In this document: piece after piece, positions 45,182-54,142 of the stretch | Layout of the letters: the number at the start of each line of letters is the position of its first letter | Position numbering within the stretch: the first letter of the stretch is position 1 | Virus record (IMG/VR): IMGVR_UViG_3300031758_000058 | Coordinates: 1 to 64,000 of that record | Direction: 5' to 3' (one strand) | Origin: a virus | DNA: 64,000 nucleotides | The notes under the pieces: model-generated | Told to the model about the DNA's origin: nothing | Seen by the model: only the letters and a program-made list of their open reading frames with translations | Database searches by the model: none | Program-made: the position numbers and the translations under genes

Positions 45182-46186
45182 TTATATATCAACCTTACTT
45201 CCTCTAAAATAAAGGTCGTAAGTATTATCCAATTCAAATGTATTTGATGGGTATGTAGTATAAACTCTATAAGTTGTTTTTGCAATAGTATTACCCGTAT
45301 AAGTAAATGTATTAGTATAAATTGTCGGTTCCATCTTTACACTTGTAAAGACATTTGGATTTACAATTCCTAAATCAATCTCAATCTGATATTGGTTATT
45401 TGTTAAATTAGTCGGTATTATCCAAGTGTACCATGCTTTACATCCAATAGTATTTTCAGGTACTTTAACTGTTGGGAAATTATATCGAATATACGGATTA
45501 CCATATGTATCAAATCCCCCACTTGTTCCTGGCACAATTTGTTTTATAATACTTGGAAACAATCCTGTTGTCCATCCCGAAAAATTAACATATTTATTCA
45601 TGTCCAAATCAAATGTACTCGCTGAACTACTCGGTTGTGTAGTATTTGTAAACCCATAAAAACTTGAGCCAAGTGAGTTCATGTATGAACCAATACTTGA
45701 TGAACCTGAATACGGTTCAATGAATAAATAAGCGTAAATAGGAGTTTCAGGTGTCACAGTTGGAGTAGGGGTTCTTGTAACAGTTGGAGTAATTGTCTGA
45801 GTTGGGGTATGAGATGGTGTAACTGTTTGTGTAGGTGTAATACTTGGTGTTATACTCGGTGTCGGTGTAAATGATGGAGTGATACTTGGTGTTGGAGTAT
45901 TTGACGGAGTTAAAGAAATTGTTGGAGTAACACTTGGAGTAATACTTGGTGTTGGTGTTGGTGTTACACATATATATTCTTGTGTAAAAACACATCCTGT
46001 TGAATCAACTATTTTAATTAAAACTTTTGGTGCCGATGAATATGGACTCGGAATATTAAAACTAACAGATGGTGGAATATAATCATATATAGTTGTCACA
46101 GTTTGACAAGAATATTGAAATATATCACAAACTGAAATAACATAAGGAGGTGTTCCTCCCAAACTATCTATTGTTACTAAACTCAT
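45182..46186 (-). CDS. Pro/Thr-linker adhesin (334 aa)
   Basis: Three parts. An N-module of about 73 residues ([34 protein letters not shown]) is homologous to the stand-alone 73- and 74-residue proteins. A Thr-Pro-Ser linker spans about 74-145. The C-terminal domain (about 146-334: [66 protein letters not shown]) is shared with the adhesin at 31753-32958. The same tip is therefore carried on two unrelated N-domains, evidence of modular exchange. Likely a virion receptor-binding protein. It follows the SprB-repeat protein across 27 bases containing a TATTTAT element. Confidence 0.78.
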   Translation of the reverse strand: MSLVTIDSLGGTPPYVISVCDIFQYSCQTVTTIYDYIPPSVSFNIPSPYSSAPKVLIKIVDSTGCVFTQEYICVTPTPTPSITPSVTPTISLTPSNTPTPSITPSFTPTPSITPSITPTQTVTPSHTPTQTITPTVTRTPTPTVTPETPIYAYLFIEPYSGSSSIGSYMNSLGSSFYGFTNTTQPSSSASTFDLDMNKYVNFSGWTTGLFPSIIKQIVPGTSGGFDTYGNPYIRYNFPTVKVPENTIGCKAWYTWIIPTNLTNNQYQIEIDLGIVNPNVFTSVKMEPTIYTNTFTYTGNTIAKTTYRVYTTYPSNTFELDNTYDLYFRGSKVDI

Positions 46187-46192
46187 TTAATG

Positions 46193-46199
46193 ATAAATA
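46193..46199 (-). promoter_or_regulatory. TATTTAT element next to a GAAA-loop hairpin
   Basis: Coding-strand TATTTAT 6 nt before the ATG at 46186. It overlaps an 8-bp inverted repeat with a TTTC/GAAA loop (46195-46214) that runs into the upstream stop codon. Confidence 0.3.
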
Positions 46200-46213
46200 G
46201 TTTTTCAACTATT

Positions 46214-48394
46214 TTAAGTACGACAAGATATACTATAATCTATTCTTACAGATATAGTTAATACTTCATCTTTATAAACTTCAACACCACCAACAACATC
46301 TGATTCAATACTAATTGTATTTGTCAGTAAATTAACCTCGTAAGATTTAATATCAGGTATAGTATTGATTAAAGCGTCAATTGCCGTTTTAAATACTGTT
46401 ACTGTCGGTGAATTAGATAAAGATGTTGTTGTAAAGAAAGTACCGGAATAAACCGTTCCGGCAAGTTCTATATCACAATTAAATTTAGCGTATTTAAGTT
46501 TACAATCTTCATGTCCTGTCGTTAATGACAAATACCCCTCATTTAACATTTTTGTAAAATTAAATATTGATGAAGGTAAATATGTTTTATCACCAATTGT
46601 ATATTTGTAAGTTGAACTAGCGGTTCTTAATGGGTTACAACTAATATCAATTGATTTAGTTGTTTCACAATTACTTGTACCGCTAACAGTTAATACATAA
46701 GTACCCGCAGTTAAACCTGTAATATATGTACCACTTTGACCATTAACATTATCACTCCAAATAAAATTAAAAGGCCCAATACTTTCATTCAATAACACAC
46801 TTATTGTCCCACCACTACCATTTATACAATCAGTGCCGTATAATGCAAATTGGTAAGGAGCTAAATAATCAATTGTAGTTGATGTAGTTTGAGTACATCC
46901 TGAAAGATTTTGAATGGTTACGTCGTAATCACCCGAAGGTAAATTAGTAAAGGTGTATGTTGTTGACGTTGTTGGGTATGAACTAGCCCCATTTGATAAT
47001 GAATACGTATAAAATGTTGAAGATGTATAACTTGGAGTTACTGATATATTAATAGACCCATCATTAAGACCACAATAAGTACTGTTTCCTGTAATAGAAA
47101 AATTAAATGATGTATCATTTAATACTGTAATATTATTAGTATAAGTACAAGCACTACTACTATCATTAATTGTTAAAGTATATGTACCTGATTCTAAACT
47201 GTTAAATGTATTGGTTTGAAGTATCGAGGTATTAGTTGTTGTTACACCACTATTATTACTTAAAGAATAAATAAATGGAGGAGTACCACCTAATAATGTA
47301 ACAGTTATTGACCCACTATTATATGAACATTGTGAGTTTGAAACTGTTTCAGAAACTAATGAAAAACTTCTTGGGACTAAAAAATCAACCTCCGTTGAAA
47401 AACTACATAACGAAACATCAGTTACTGTTAGAGTATAACTTCCTGACCCAATATTATTAAATGTTACAGATGTACCATATGTTGTAACTGAATCACCATT
47501 ACTTAATAAGTAAAAATACGGAGCCGTTCCACCTGTAATATTAAATGTTATACTCCCGTCAGCATTAAAACAAGTCGGTGGTGTAGTAGTATAAGATATG
47601 AATGATATCGGTTCAGCATTTGTAATAGTTGTTGTTTTAGTTAAACTACATCCATTTGCGTCTATTACAGTTAAATTGTACGAGCCTTGAGTTAATCCAG
47701 TCACAAATGTATCACCAGTACCACCGACAGTAGGTGACCACTCATATATAAATGGTGAAACTCCAGTAATTCCTGTGACATAAATTTTACCACTTTGTTG
47801 TGAACAAGATGGATTGTTAATAACATAAAATTCAAAATCTAATGTATTTGGATTAGTATGTATTATGACCGACTCTGTTTCACAAGGACAATTACCGTCA
47901 CCTGTAACTTCAGCATAATACATACCTTCAGATAAATTTAAAAAAGAATATGAAGTGTTAACTGAAGTTGCTGAAGCATAATAAACATAATCTTTATATA
48001 AATTAATTGTTGCACCAACAAAAGTACCCAATGGATTTTGAATCACACCATTTGTGGTACCTGTAGTAATAACTGTTAAATAAGCACTATCCGGTTGACA
48101 AGTTACAAATTCTGAAGTTTCAATGTAAGCAGTACTTGCAGAAACAATATTAAAATATATTGGCCCAATAACTTCATTTGTCGGGAATGTTGAAGCGGTA
48201 ATACTAAACCCATAAGTACCCGCGCTTAATCCTGTAACAGAATAAGAACTCGTAGAAAAAGTTGAGGATGGTAATACGTTATTTTCCCAACCAATCGTAT
48301 AAGGACTTGAACCAACTAAATTAATAAGTGCGGAACCTGATGATGTGTTTGAACAATCTCCCGTTAAATTTATTGTATAAATAGTATTTGCCAT
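46214..48394 (-). CDS. SprB-repeat virion protein (726 aa)
   Basis: About six or seven tandem SprB-like repeats of 70-80 residues fill residues about 1-580: each has a Cys near DGSI/SGSITV, GGTxPFIYxLSN, a GTYTLTIND or GSYNLTVIDA strand and a closing Cys (clear units around LTVIDANGC, GGTAPYFYLLSNG and GGTPPFIYSLSNNSG). The last about 140 residues (TYKYTIGDKTYLPSSIFNFT onward) are a distinct domain, perhaps for attachment. The ATG overlaps the stop of the 987-residue protein gene as TAATG. The repeat type is that of the host gliding adhesin SprB (PF13573-like), so mimicry or recruitment from host DNA is plausible. Probably a tail-fibre-like rod. Confidence 0.8.
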   Translation of the reverse strand: MANTIYTINLTGDCSNTSSGSALINLVGSSPYTIGWENNVLPSSTFSTSSYSVTGLSAGTYGFSITASTFPTNEVIGPIYFNIVSASTAYIETSEFVTCQPDSAYLTVITTGTTNGVIQNPLGTFVGATINLYKDYVYYASATSVNTSYSFLNLSEGMYYAEVTGDGNCPCETESVIIHTNPNTLDFEFYVINNPSCSQQSGKIYVTGITGVSPFIYEWSPTVGGTGDTFVTGLTQGSYNLTVIDANGCSLTKTTTITNAEPISFISYTTTPPTCFNADGSITFNITGGTAPYFYLLSNGDSVTTYGTSVTFNNIGSGSYTLTVTDVSLCSFSTEVDFLVPRSFSLVSETVSNSQCSYNSGSITVTLLGGTPPFIYSLSNNSGVTTTNTSILQTNTFNSLESGTYTLTINDSSSACTYTNNITVLNDTSFNFSITGNSTYCGLNDGSINISVTPSYTSSTFYTYSLSNGASSYPTTSTTYTFTNLPSGDYDVTIQNLSGCTQTTSTTIDYLAPYQFALYGTDCINGSGGTISVLLNESIGPFNFIWSDNVNGQSGTYITGLTAGTYVLTVSGTSNCETTKSIDISCNPLRTASSTYKYTIGDKTYLPSSIFNFTKMLNEGYLSLTTGHEDCKLKYAKFNCDIELAGTVYSGTFFTTTSLSNSPTVTVFKTAIDALINTIPDIKSYEVNLLTNTISIESDVVGGVEVYKDEVLTISVRIDYSISCRT

Positions 48395-51357
48395 TATCCT
48401 TGTATCTGTATATTATATAATATGTTTATATCACTTATAACAACATCATCAAATCCGCATATTGTTGATATTAATTGTAATTGACTTGTATTACTATCAT
48501 AAACTATTTGTACACCAGCATCATTATTAATTCCACTGTTTGCAAAATATACTAATCCTTGATTAATTGTGTTAACCCATTGTGTTTCTGTTGGTAGGAT
48601 AGAAGTGTAATAGTAGGTTGGCCCATTATTATACTCAAATGTATATTCTTCACCTGTGTCAACGTGAGTTAATGTAAAACCAAATCCATAAGTTGCACTA
48701 ACAATAGTATACCCTGCGGTAAACCCTTGTTCAGTAGCCAACTGTTGTGCAACAATATTTAAACCATCCCCAATATTTTGAATTGATGGTATATCAATAT
48801 TAAACGTATATGAGTCACAACCATTAGTTTGTAAAGTTCCCGTTGTAACTGGCCCTACAACTTCTTGTAATACCAATTGACAACCTCTTTGCATTCGATA
48901 AATAAACTTCTGTCTATGGAATATTGAATTTTCAAACTTTGTTCCTGTATTCCAAATAGTTGTTGCTGGGACAAATTGTTCAATTAATTTAATCCAAAAA
49001 TCACCTAATCCATTAATATACTCAATCATATTTTGATAACCAAAATTATCATTAGTTAATCCTGTATCTTGATACATTGTAAGGTATTTCCAAAATAGTG
49101 ATTGTAATGTTGGATAACCACTTGTTTTTCCGTCGGATGAAAATTGTCGATTTCTAACATTTATCATGTTTAACCAAAATGTTTTATAAAACTCATAAAA
49201 AGTTTTATTTTGTGGTTGTGGGTTAATAAAAGTCCAATCAATACCACCTATCTGTGGATATGGTGTAGATAATCCTGTGTAAGGTATTGGGTAATTTTTG
49301 GTTGACGAAACATACCAAACATCATAAGCAAGAGCTTGAGCTGGATTTAAGAATATTTCAATATTCTTAACATTAAGTAATAACCTATCAGTTGATATTG
49401 GGTAATAAGCATTAAACAAATTATCAATATTTTTTCTTAATCCAACATCTTCATTAGTCCAACTCTTTTTATTATCCTGAACTTTTTTAAGATTAAATCC
49501 CATATCCATGAATGGGAAATTTCTAAATCTATCTAAGAATTTTTGACCATATGTGAATGGTTCTAAGCTAGTCTGAATGTTAACATTTTGTCCTGTATAT
49601 ACACTTGTATTATAATTAATTTCTTCAGGTGCTCTATGTTGTACTGTAGATTCAATCCAACCAGCACCTTTTTGGAAATAAAAACTTGGTCTACTTGTTG
49701 TTCCTTGAGTAAACGCAGGATTTACAGGATAACCCTCACTGTCAATAGGATAATCAGATAATGTTGTATTTGTCGGAATTGTAACACCTGATTGTGTAAA
49801 TGCGGTATATGTTACCCCTTGGAAATTATACGTATTACCACTATTTAAAACCGTAAACTGTGGGGTATATGTTCCACCTGAAATTTGGGAATACAATAAA
49901 TTAAATCTTTCAATATTAATGTTTGTATCCGCCAAATAAACGTTTTCATTAAATTCAACAAGAGCGTTAGGTGCTCCAATAAAACCCAATAAAAATTCAA
50001 TCGCCTTTCTTGTACCTTTAGACCTATATAAATAAGATGAATTAAGAATTAAATTTCTAAAATATTGATTGTTTAAATCTTGTTTTGTTTGACTTGTAGA
50101 GTAAGCAGGAAACGCATTATCAGTTGTACCATAAACCGACTCTAAAAAGTCAGCATTTGCAATCGGTGACATTCTGATTGACCAACCAAGTGTTTGGGCT
50201 AAATTAGTTACTAAACCTGAAGGTATGTCATTTCCAATATTATAATTTACGGAATTAACATATTGTATACCATCAATATATTTTTTAGTCTCATCGAAAC
50301 TTCTACCATAAATTTTTAAAGTCTTATCAACCTTCTCATCTACAGTATCAAATTCCTTTAACGCATTTGTTGTGTAAAATCTAGATACTAAATTTGTTTT
50401 ATTTTCATCATAACTTGCACCTAATATCTGTAATTCAGATATATAATTTTCATATCCAAAAGAACTAATATCAATATTCCATACACCACCTAATGGCCAA
50501 GTAATTGAGCGTACAACATTTGAAATGTAACCATCATCCGATTCAGATGGTGTTTGATATTGGTACGTATATATTGGGTTAGAGTATCTATTTAATAACG
50601 CTTCTTCAATTTCTCCTAACTCAAGATTAAAAACTTCATTTACTATAGTATCATTTGGTCTAACAACAAAATTTTGAGAAAATGTTGTTAATCCACTAAA
50701 TGGGTTACCTTTAACATATATTGTTAGGTCGGTTGAAAAATCAGAGGTTGTATCAATATAATTTAACTCATAACTTTGCCCGCTAAGAAATAATGAATAA
50801 CTTCTAAATTGATTTGTTAAATTTCTATATTTTGAAACAGGAAATCCTAAACTACTAATAAAAACAGTGGCATTAATTCTATAATCAATATTAAAAGGAT
50901 TACTTATTGTTTGCCAAGGAATAGTTAATACAGTTTCATCTAAATTACCATTATAACTAATATTAACCGCAGTATTTGCAGTTGTTGAACCTGATGTATA
51001 ATTTCTTATTTCTAACGCCGCTGGAAAATAATTTAAGACATTATTAATCGCAACTTCTAATCGTTTACTTAATGAACCATAGGATACAAAATTTGTAACA
51101 TCAGTTTCATCAAAATTTGGGTATAATCTGAAATTATTGTTATAAACAGATGCCGCTAATTCAGGTGTTAAATTTAAATCATCATTATTAAATAATGATG
51201 AAAATGTACCAGTTTCAAAATTTCTATTAACTTTTTCCGTAATACTTGTTGAAAATTCAAAAGTACCAAGCGTAAGTCCCCCACCATCAGTCAGTTGTAA
51301 ACCAACAAGATTATCCGAAAAGTTTCTATTTTGTGGTGGACATTTATAAGTCGCCAT
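48394..51357 (-). CDS. Large baseplate wedge-type protein (987 aa)
   Basis: Long structural protein with no membrane segments or catalytic motif. A central segment, LYRSKGTRKAIEFLLGFIGA (about 442-465), closely resembles the conserved core of phage tail protein I and related wedge proteins, where a KGT motif precedes a helix. The N-terminus (YKCPPQNRNFSDNLVGLQLT) and a C-terminal Cys-bearing beta domain (LQTNGCDSYTFNIDIPS; ICGFDDVVISD) flank it. Position after gp25, gp6 and several unknowns is consistent with a gp7-like role, but assignment to a named T4 gene is not possible by eye. Its ATG overlaps the upstream stop (TAATG). Confidence 0.72.
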   Translation of the reverse strand: MATYKCPPQNRNFSDNLVGLQLTDGGGLTLGTFEFSTSITEKVNRNFETGTFSSLFNNDDLNLTPELAASVYNNNFRLYPNFDETDVTNFVSYGSLSKRLEVAINNVLNYFPAALEIRNYTSGSTTANTAVNISYNGNLDETVLTIPWQTISNPFNIDYRINATVFISSLGFPVSKYRNLTNQFRSYSLFLSGQSYELNYIDTTSDFSTDLTIYVKGNPFSGLTTFSQNFVVRPNDTIVNEVFNLELGEIEEALLNRYSNPIYTYQYQTPSESDDGYISNVVRSITWPLGGVWNIDISSFGYENYISELQILGASYDENKTNLVSRFYTTNALKEFDTVDEKVDKTLKIYGRSFDETKKYIDGIQYVNSVNYNIGNDIPSGLVTNLAQTLGWSIRMSPIANADFLESVYGTTDNAFPAYSTSQTKQDLNNQYFRNLILNSSYLYRSKGTRKAIEFLLGFIGAPNALVEFNENVYLADTNINIERFNLLYSQISGGTYTPQFTVLNSGNTYNFQGVTYTAFTQSGVTIPTNTTLSDYPIDSEGYPVNPAFTQGTTSRPSFYFQKGAGWIESTVQHRAPEEINYNTSVYTGQNVNIQTSLEPFTYGQKFLDRFRNFPFMDMGFNLKKVQDNKKSWTNEDVGLRKNIDNLFNAYYPISTDRLLLNVKNIEIFLNPAQALAYDVWYVSSTKNYPIPYTGLSTPYPQIGGIDWTFINPQPQNKTFYEFYKTFWLNMINVRNRQFSSDGKTSGYPTLQSLFWKYLTMYQDTGLTNDNFGYQNMIEYINGLGDFWIKLIEQFVPATTIWNTGTKFENSIFHRQKFIYRMQRGCQLVLQEVVGPVTTGTLQTNGCDSYTFNIDIPSIQNIGDGLNIVAQQLATEQGFTAGYTIVSATYGFGFTLTHVDTGEEYTFEYNNGPTYYYTSILPTETQWVNTINQGLVYFANSGINNDAGVQIVYDSNTSQLQLISTICGFDDVVISDINILYNIQIQG

Positions 51358-52262
51358 TAAGCTGTGATATTATCAAAATTTTTAGTTGTATCAATATTAC
51401 TTCCTCTATTTTGTCTAACCTCATATAACAACTCATTAAATTGACTTCTAATTTCATACAAATTGTATTGTTTGTAAATGTTGTTATTTGTGTCATAAAT
51501 GGTGTATATACCATCTTCAATAGATTTAGTTTGATTACCATAAAGAGCAATTGCCAATGTTGAGATATCATTTTCAACAATTTCAACTTCAATCATTATT
51601 GGGTCAAAAAAAGTATTTGTTAAAATAATATTTTGTCCCGCAGCTCCAATATAAGGTGTTGCATTTGGTTTGTTTGAGGGTGATGAACTTGGTGAAACTG
51701 TACAAAATAAAAGATTAGTTTCACCATCACTATAAACCCATCTTTGTGCTTTATCTGATGTATTATTAGTATTTGCAACTACCGCCTCACAATAAAATGA
51801 AGAAGTAATTATTCTAAAAAAATTAGTATTTTTTGTACCATCACTATTCAAATATTCTATTCGATAACCCACCAATCCTTGTGGAACAAACCTGTTTAAA
51901 AATTCTTGGGGTACATTTGTTAAATCGATAATAATACCCTTAACATTTGGTAATGCTTGTAATACCCCACAATCAAGAATTTCAGTTCTAATTTGAACTG
52001 GTCTAATTAATAGGTTATAAATTCCAAGATTATTAAATTCTGAAGATGGTAATTTTAAATTATACATCCCACCTAAAATTTCATTTGTTTGCCCACCAAT
52101 CGCAGGATTACTAAAATAAGGTTGTAACAACTCAAGAGCATCTAATTTTTTCAAGATGAAATTATTAGTGAAATCTCTTGATGGTGTATAATTCATTATT
52201 ATTTCCACATCAGCTGGACTTACATCCGCCAATCTTACTGTTCCATAATTACCTGTTGCCAT
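51357..52262 (-). CDS. Baseplate-associated structural protein (301 aa)
   Basis: Unrecognised protein starting MATGNYGTVRLADVSPADVE, with a helical N-terminal third and a beta-rich remainder (IYNLLIRPVQIRTEILDCGV; GLVGYRIEYLNSDG). A Ser/Pro stretch (TVSPSSSPSNKPNATPYIG) separates an end domain that finishes with a helix. It lies between the PKD-like protein and the 987-residue wedge protein, joined to the latter by TAATG. A TATTTATA element sits upstream. Considered a baseplate component from operon position only. Confidence 0.68.
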   Translation of the reverse strand: MATGNYGTVRLADVSPADVEIIMNYTPSRDFTNNFILKKLDALELLQPYFSNPAIGGQTNEILGGMYNLKLPSSEFNNLGIYNLLIRPVQIRTEILDCGVLQALPNVKGIIIDLTNVPQEFLNRFVPQGLVGYRIEYLNSDGTKNTNFFRIITSSFYCEAVVANTNNTSDKAQRWVYSDGETNLLFCTVSPSSSPSNKPNATPYIGAAGQNIILTNTFFDPIMIEVEIVENDISTLAIALYGNQTKSIEDGIYTIYDTNNNIYKQYNLYEIRSQFNELLYEVRQNRGSNIDTTKNFDNITA

Positions 52263-52277
52263 TTTTTACCTTATTAG

Positions 52278-52285
52278 TATAAATA
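52278..52285 (-). promoter_or_regulatory. TATTTATA element in the baseplate operon
   Basis: Coding-strand TATTTATA 15 nt before the ATG at 52262, in a 36-bp gap. Between it and the ATG lies AAGG, a weak Shine-Dalgarno. Confidence 0.3.
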
Positions 52286-52298
52286 TTAATTTTTAATT

Positions 52299-53384
52299 TT
52301 ATTGACTGTTTTGTATGTTGAAAAAATTATATCCGTAATTTACCAAATCCGACATTGTTGAAACTTCACCAATTCTTCTGAAGTTTTCCAACGCAGAGTT
52401 TTTACCTCGTTCAACAAAAACACTTGAAAATAATTGAGGTTGGTCTATTACATTCATAAGAACTTCATTCTTTGTAATAGCACTTTGAACTAACATATCT
52501 GAAGTTAATCCTGAAGAAGCCACAACAAAAATTGATGTCCCACCCGAAAAGTCAATATAGTCAGTATTGTTTATAGTATATCCTGTTTGTTGTGACGTTA
52601 AATAATTAACAACACCATACCCACCTCCAGGTAAATTAACCGTCTGCCCCACTTGGTATTGTGTCGGCCCATACAATGATAAATCCTCTAATCTTGACGT
52701 TGTTACCCCTGTAATAAAATAAGGTACTTGTCCATAGTATGAACCTATTTGATACGCAATTTCATTATATGAATCCGCAGTGTAAATAAAATTATATGTT
52801 TGAGGACTGGCACTCCAACTTCCACTTGTATTTGCAAAAGTCACAGTTCCATATGGATTTGAGTTGTCCACAGGTGAATAAGGAACATTAACTGTTTTTG
52901 TTGTCGTAACAGTCCCCCACATGTTTTCTTGTCTTAATGTAATGGTGTAACTTGTTGGGTTAGGTAAAGGATTTGCATAAGTGTGATTTATAAATTCAGG
53001 ATAAAAAGAATTTATAACTTGTGAACTCCCATCACCCCAATCTATTGTATATGTTGAGTCAATTAAATAAACTGCACCCTCACTTGAGTTATTAAATAAA
53101 CTAACAGTGTATGGACTTTCAGTTGACGCAGTAAATGAAAAGTTTGCAGAAATAACTTGTTGTGTAATATTCCCATCAAATCCATCATAGTAACCAATGT
53201 CTTGATACTTTTGTTTTAATAAAATAGGAAATGTAAGTCCTGTAAGTAATGATGTTCCACCAGTATTACCTTGTAATATACTTGTCAATCCAGTATATAC
53301 TCCAAAAGTATACCCACTAGATGTTACTTGTACAATATCTGATTCTAAAAATTCAGGAGATATTTTAATTTTAATTATTTCCAT
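52299..53384 (-). CDS. PKD-domain-containing baseplate protein (361 aa)
   Basis: Residues about 105-160 contain YTIDWGDGSSQVINSFY, then NHTYANPLPNPTSYTITL and TTKTVNV, the WGDG and TY-xx-YTI pattern of a PKD (Ig-like) domain, typically used for protein-protein or carbohydrate contact. The N-terminus (MEIIKIKISPEFLESDIVQV) is followed by Gly/Thr-rich beta strands; the C-terminus ends in a helical segment (RRIGEVSTMSDLVNYGYNFF). It follows the 251-residue gene after 2 bases, so it is part of the same tail operon. Structural role inferred. Confidence 0.72.
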   Translation of the reverse strand: MEIIKIKISPEFLESDIVQVTSSGYTFGVYTGLTSILQGNTGGTSLLTGLTFPILLKQKYQDIGYYDGFDGNITQQVISANFSFTASTESPYTVSLFNNSSEGAVYLIDSTYTIDWGDGSSQVINSFYPEFINHTYANPLPNPTSYTITLRQENMWGTVTTTKTVNVPYSPVDNSNPYGTVTFANTSGSWSASPQTYNFIYTADSYNEIAYQIGSYYGQVPYFITGVTTSRLEDLSLYGPTQYQVGQTVNLPGGGYGVVNYLTSQQTGYTINNTDYIDFSGGTSIFVVASSGLTSDMLVQSAITKNEVLMNVIDQPQLFSSVFVERGKNSALENFRRIGEVSTMSDLVNYGYNFFNIQNSQ

Positions 53385-53386
53385 TT

Positions 53387-54142
53387 TTATACTGTAGGTG
53401 GATTTTTATACTCATACCAATTATTCGTTGAAAGTGGATTTTGTGTATCAATATTATTTATTGTATATGTTTGTTGAGTAAAATTAAAATTAACTTCTCT
53501 CATAAAATAATCAGTCGTCAATCGATATGGTGTCGATGAATCGGTCTGTTTTTTTGTTGTAAATGTTGTAAAAGTTCCATCCGAACCATCAAAAAATTTA
53601 ACAGTCATATACAATTTTGTTAAATTTAATATTTCAGGATTTTCAAACCAATAAAGGTAAAAACCTTCAGGATTAGTTAATGGGTTCAAACTATAACTAG
53701 GTATTGATAGTTTACCCGTTCCTTGATTATTTCCTAAATCAACATCTGTAGTATCATTTTTTTTGTTTAAAATAACAGTTAGAAAATTTCTTCTTCTTAA
53801 AGTATTTTGACTATCGTAGAAATCAATCTTGAAAAATGATTTCATAAATGCAGTTGTCTTATTTAAAACTTGAGGTTGTGTAAATCTTCCTGATTCAACA
53901 TAACTATTTACCCAATCAGTATCACCACTGTTTTTAAAATTAAAAACATACTTAAAAGGATATGGATATGAAAATCTTGCGGTTTCATAATTTTCAGGTT
54001 CACCAATTATTTCAGTAATAATTTGTTCCTCATACAAATTAAGAGCATCTTCTCTATCCAAAAAGTCCCAATTCATATTGATTGGGATATTAATACCCTT
54101 ATCAATATTTGTTTTTAATATTTTAAAATTATTCACAACCAT
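53387..54142 (-). CDS. Baseplate-module hypothetical protein (251 aa)
   Basis: Unrecognised, aromatic- and Asn-rich protein: MVVNNFKILKTNIDKGINIP at the start, NWDFLDREDALNLYEEQIIT as a helix, then strands rich in Tyr, Phe and Pro. The first residues echo those of the 600-residue protein before it (NDNFQILKGTAR), so both may use a similar N-terminal peg. The ATG overlaps the upstream stop by 14 bases. No enzyme motif. Tail role inferred from the operon. Confidence 0.65.
   Translation of the reverse strand: MVVNNFKILKTNIDKGINIPINMNWDFLDREDALNLYEEQIITEIIGEPENYETARFSYPYPFKYVFNFKNSGDTDWVNSYVESGRFTQPQVLNKTTAFMKSFFKIDFYDSQNTLRRRNFLTVILNKKNDTTDVDLGNNQGTGKLSIPSYSLNPLTNPEGFYLYWFENPEILNLTKLYMTVKFFDGSDGTFTTFTTKKQTDSSTPYRLTTDYFMREVNFNFTQQTYTINNIDTQNPLSTNNWYEYKNPPTV

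Noticed and set aside
14319-46186. Diversity-generating retroelement targeting the adhesin tips
   Set aside because: No reverse transcriptase and no matching template/variable repeat pair is visible in the window, though one could lie outside.
46195-46214. Hairpin with GAAA loop as a terminator
   Set aside because: The stem is AT-rich and no U-tract follows on the coding strand; noted only as a neighbour of the TATTTAT element.
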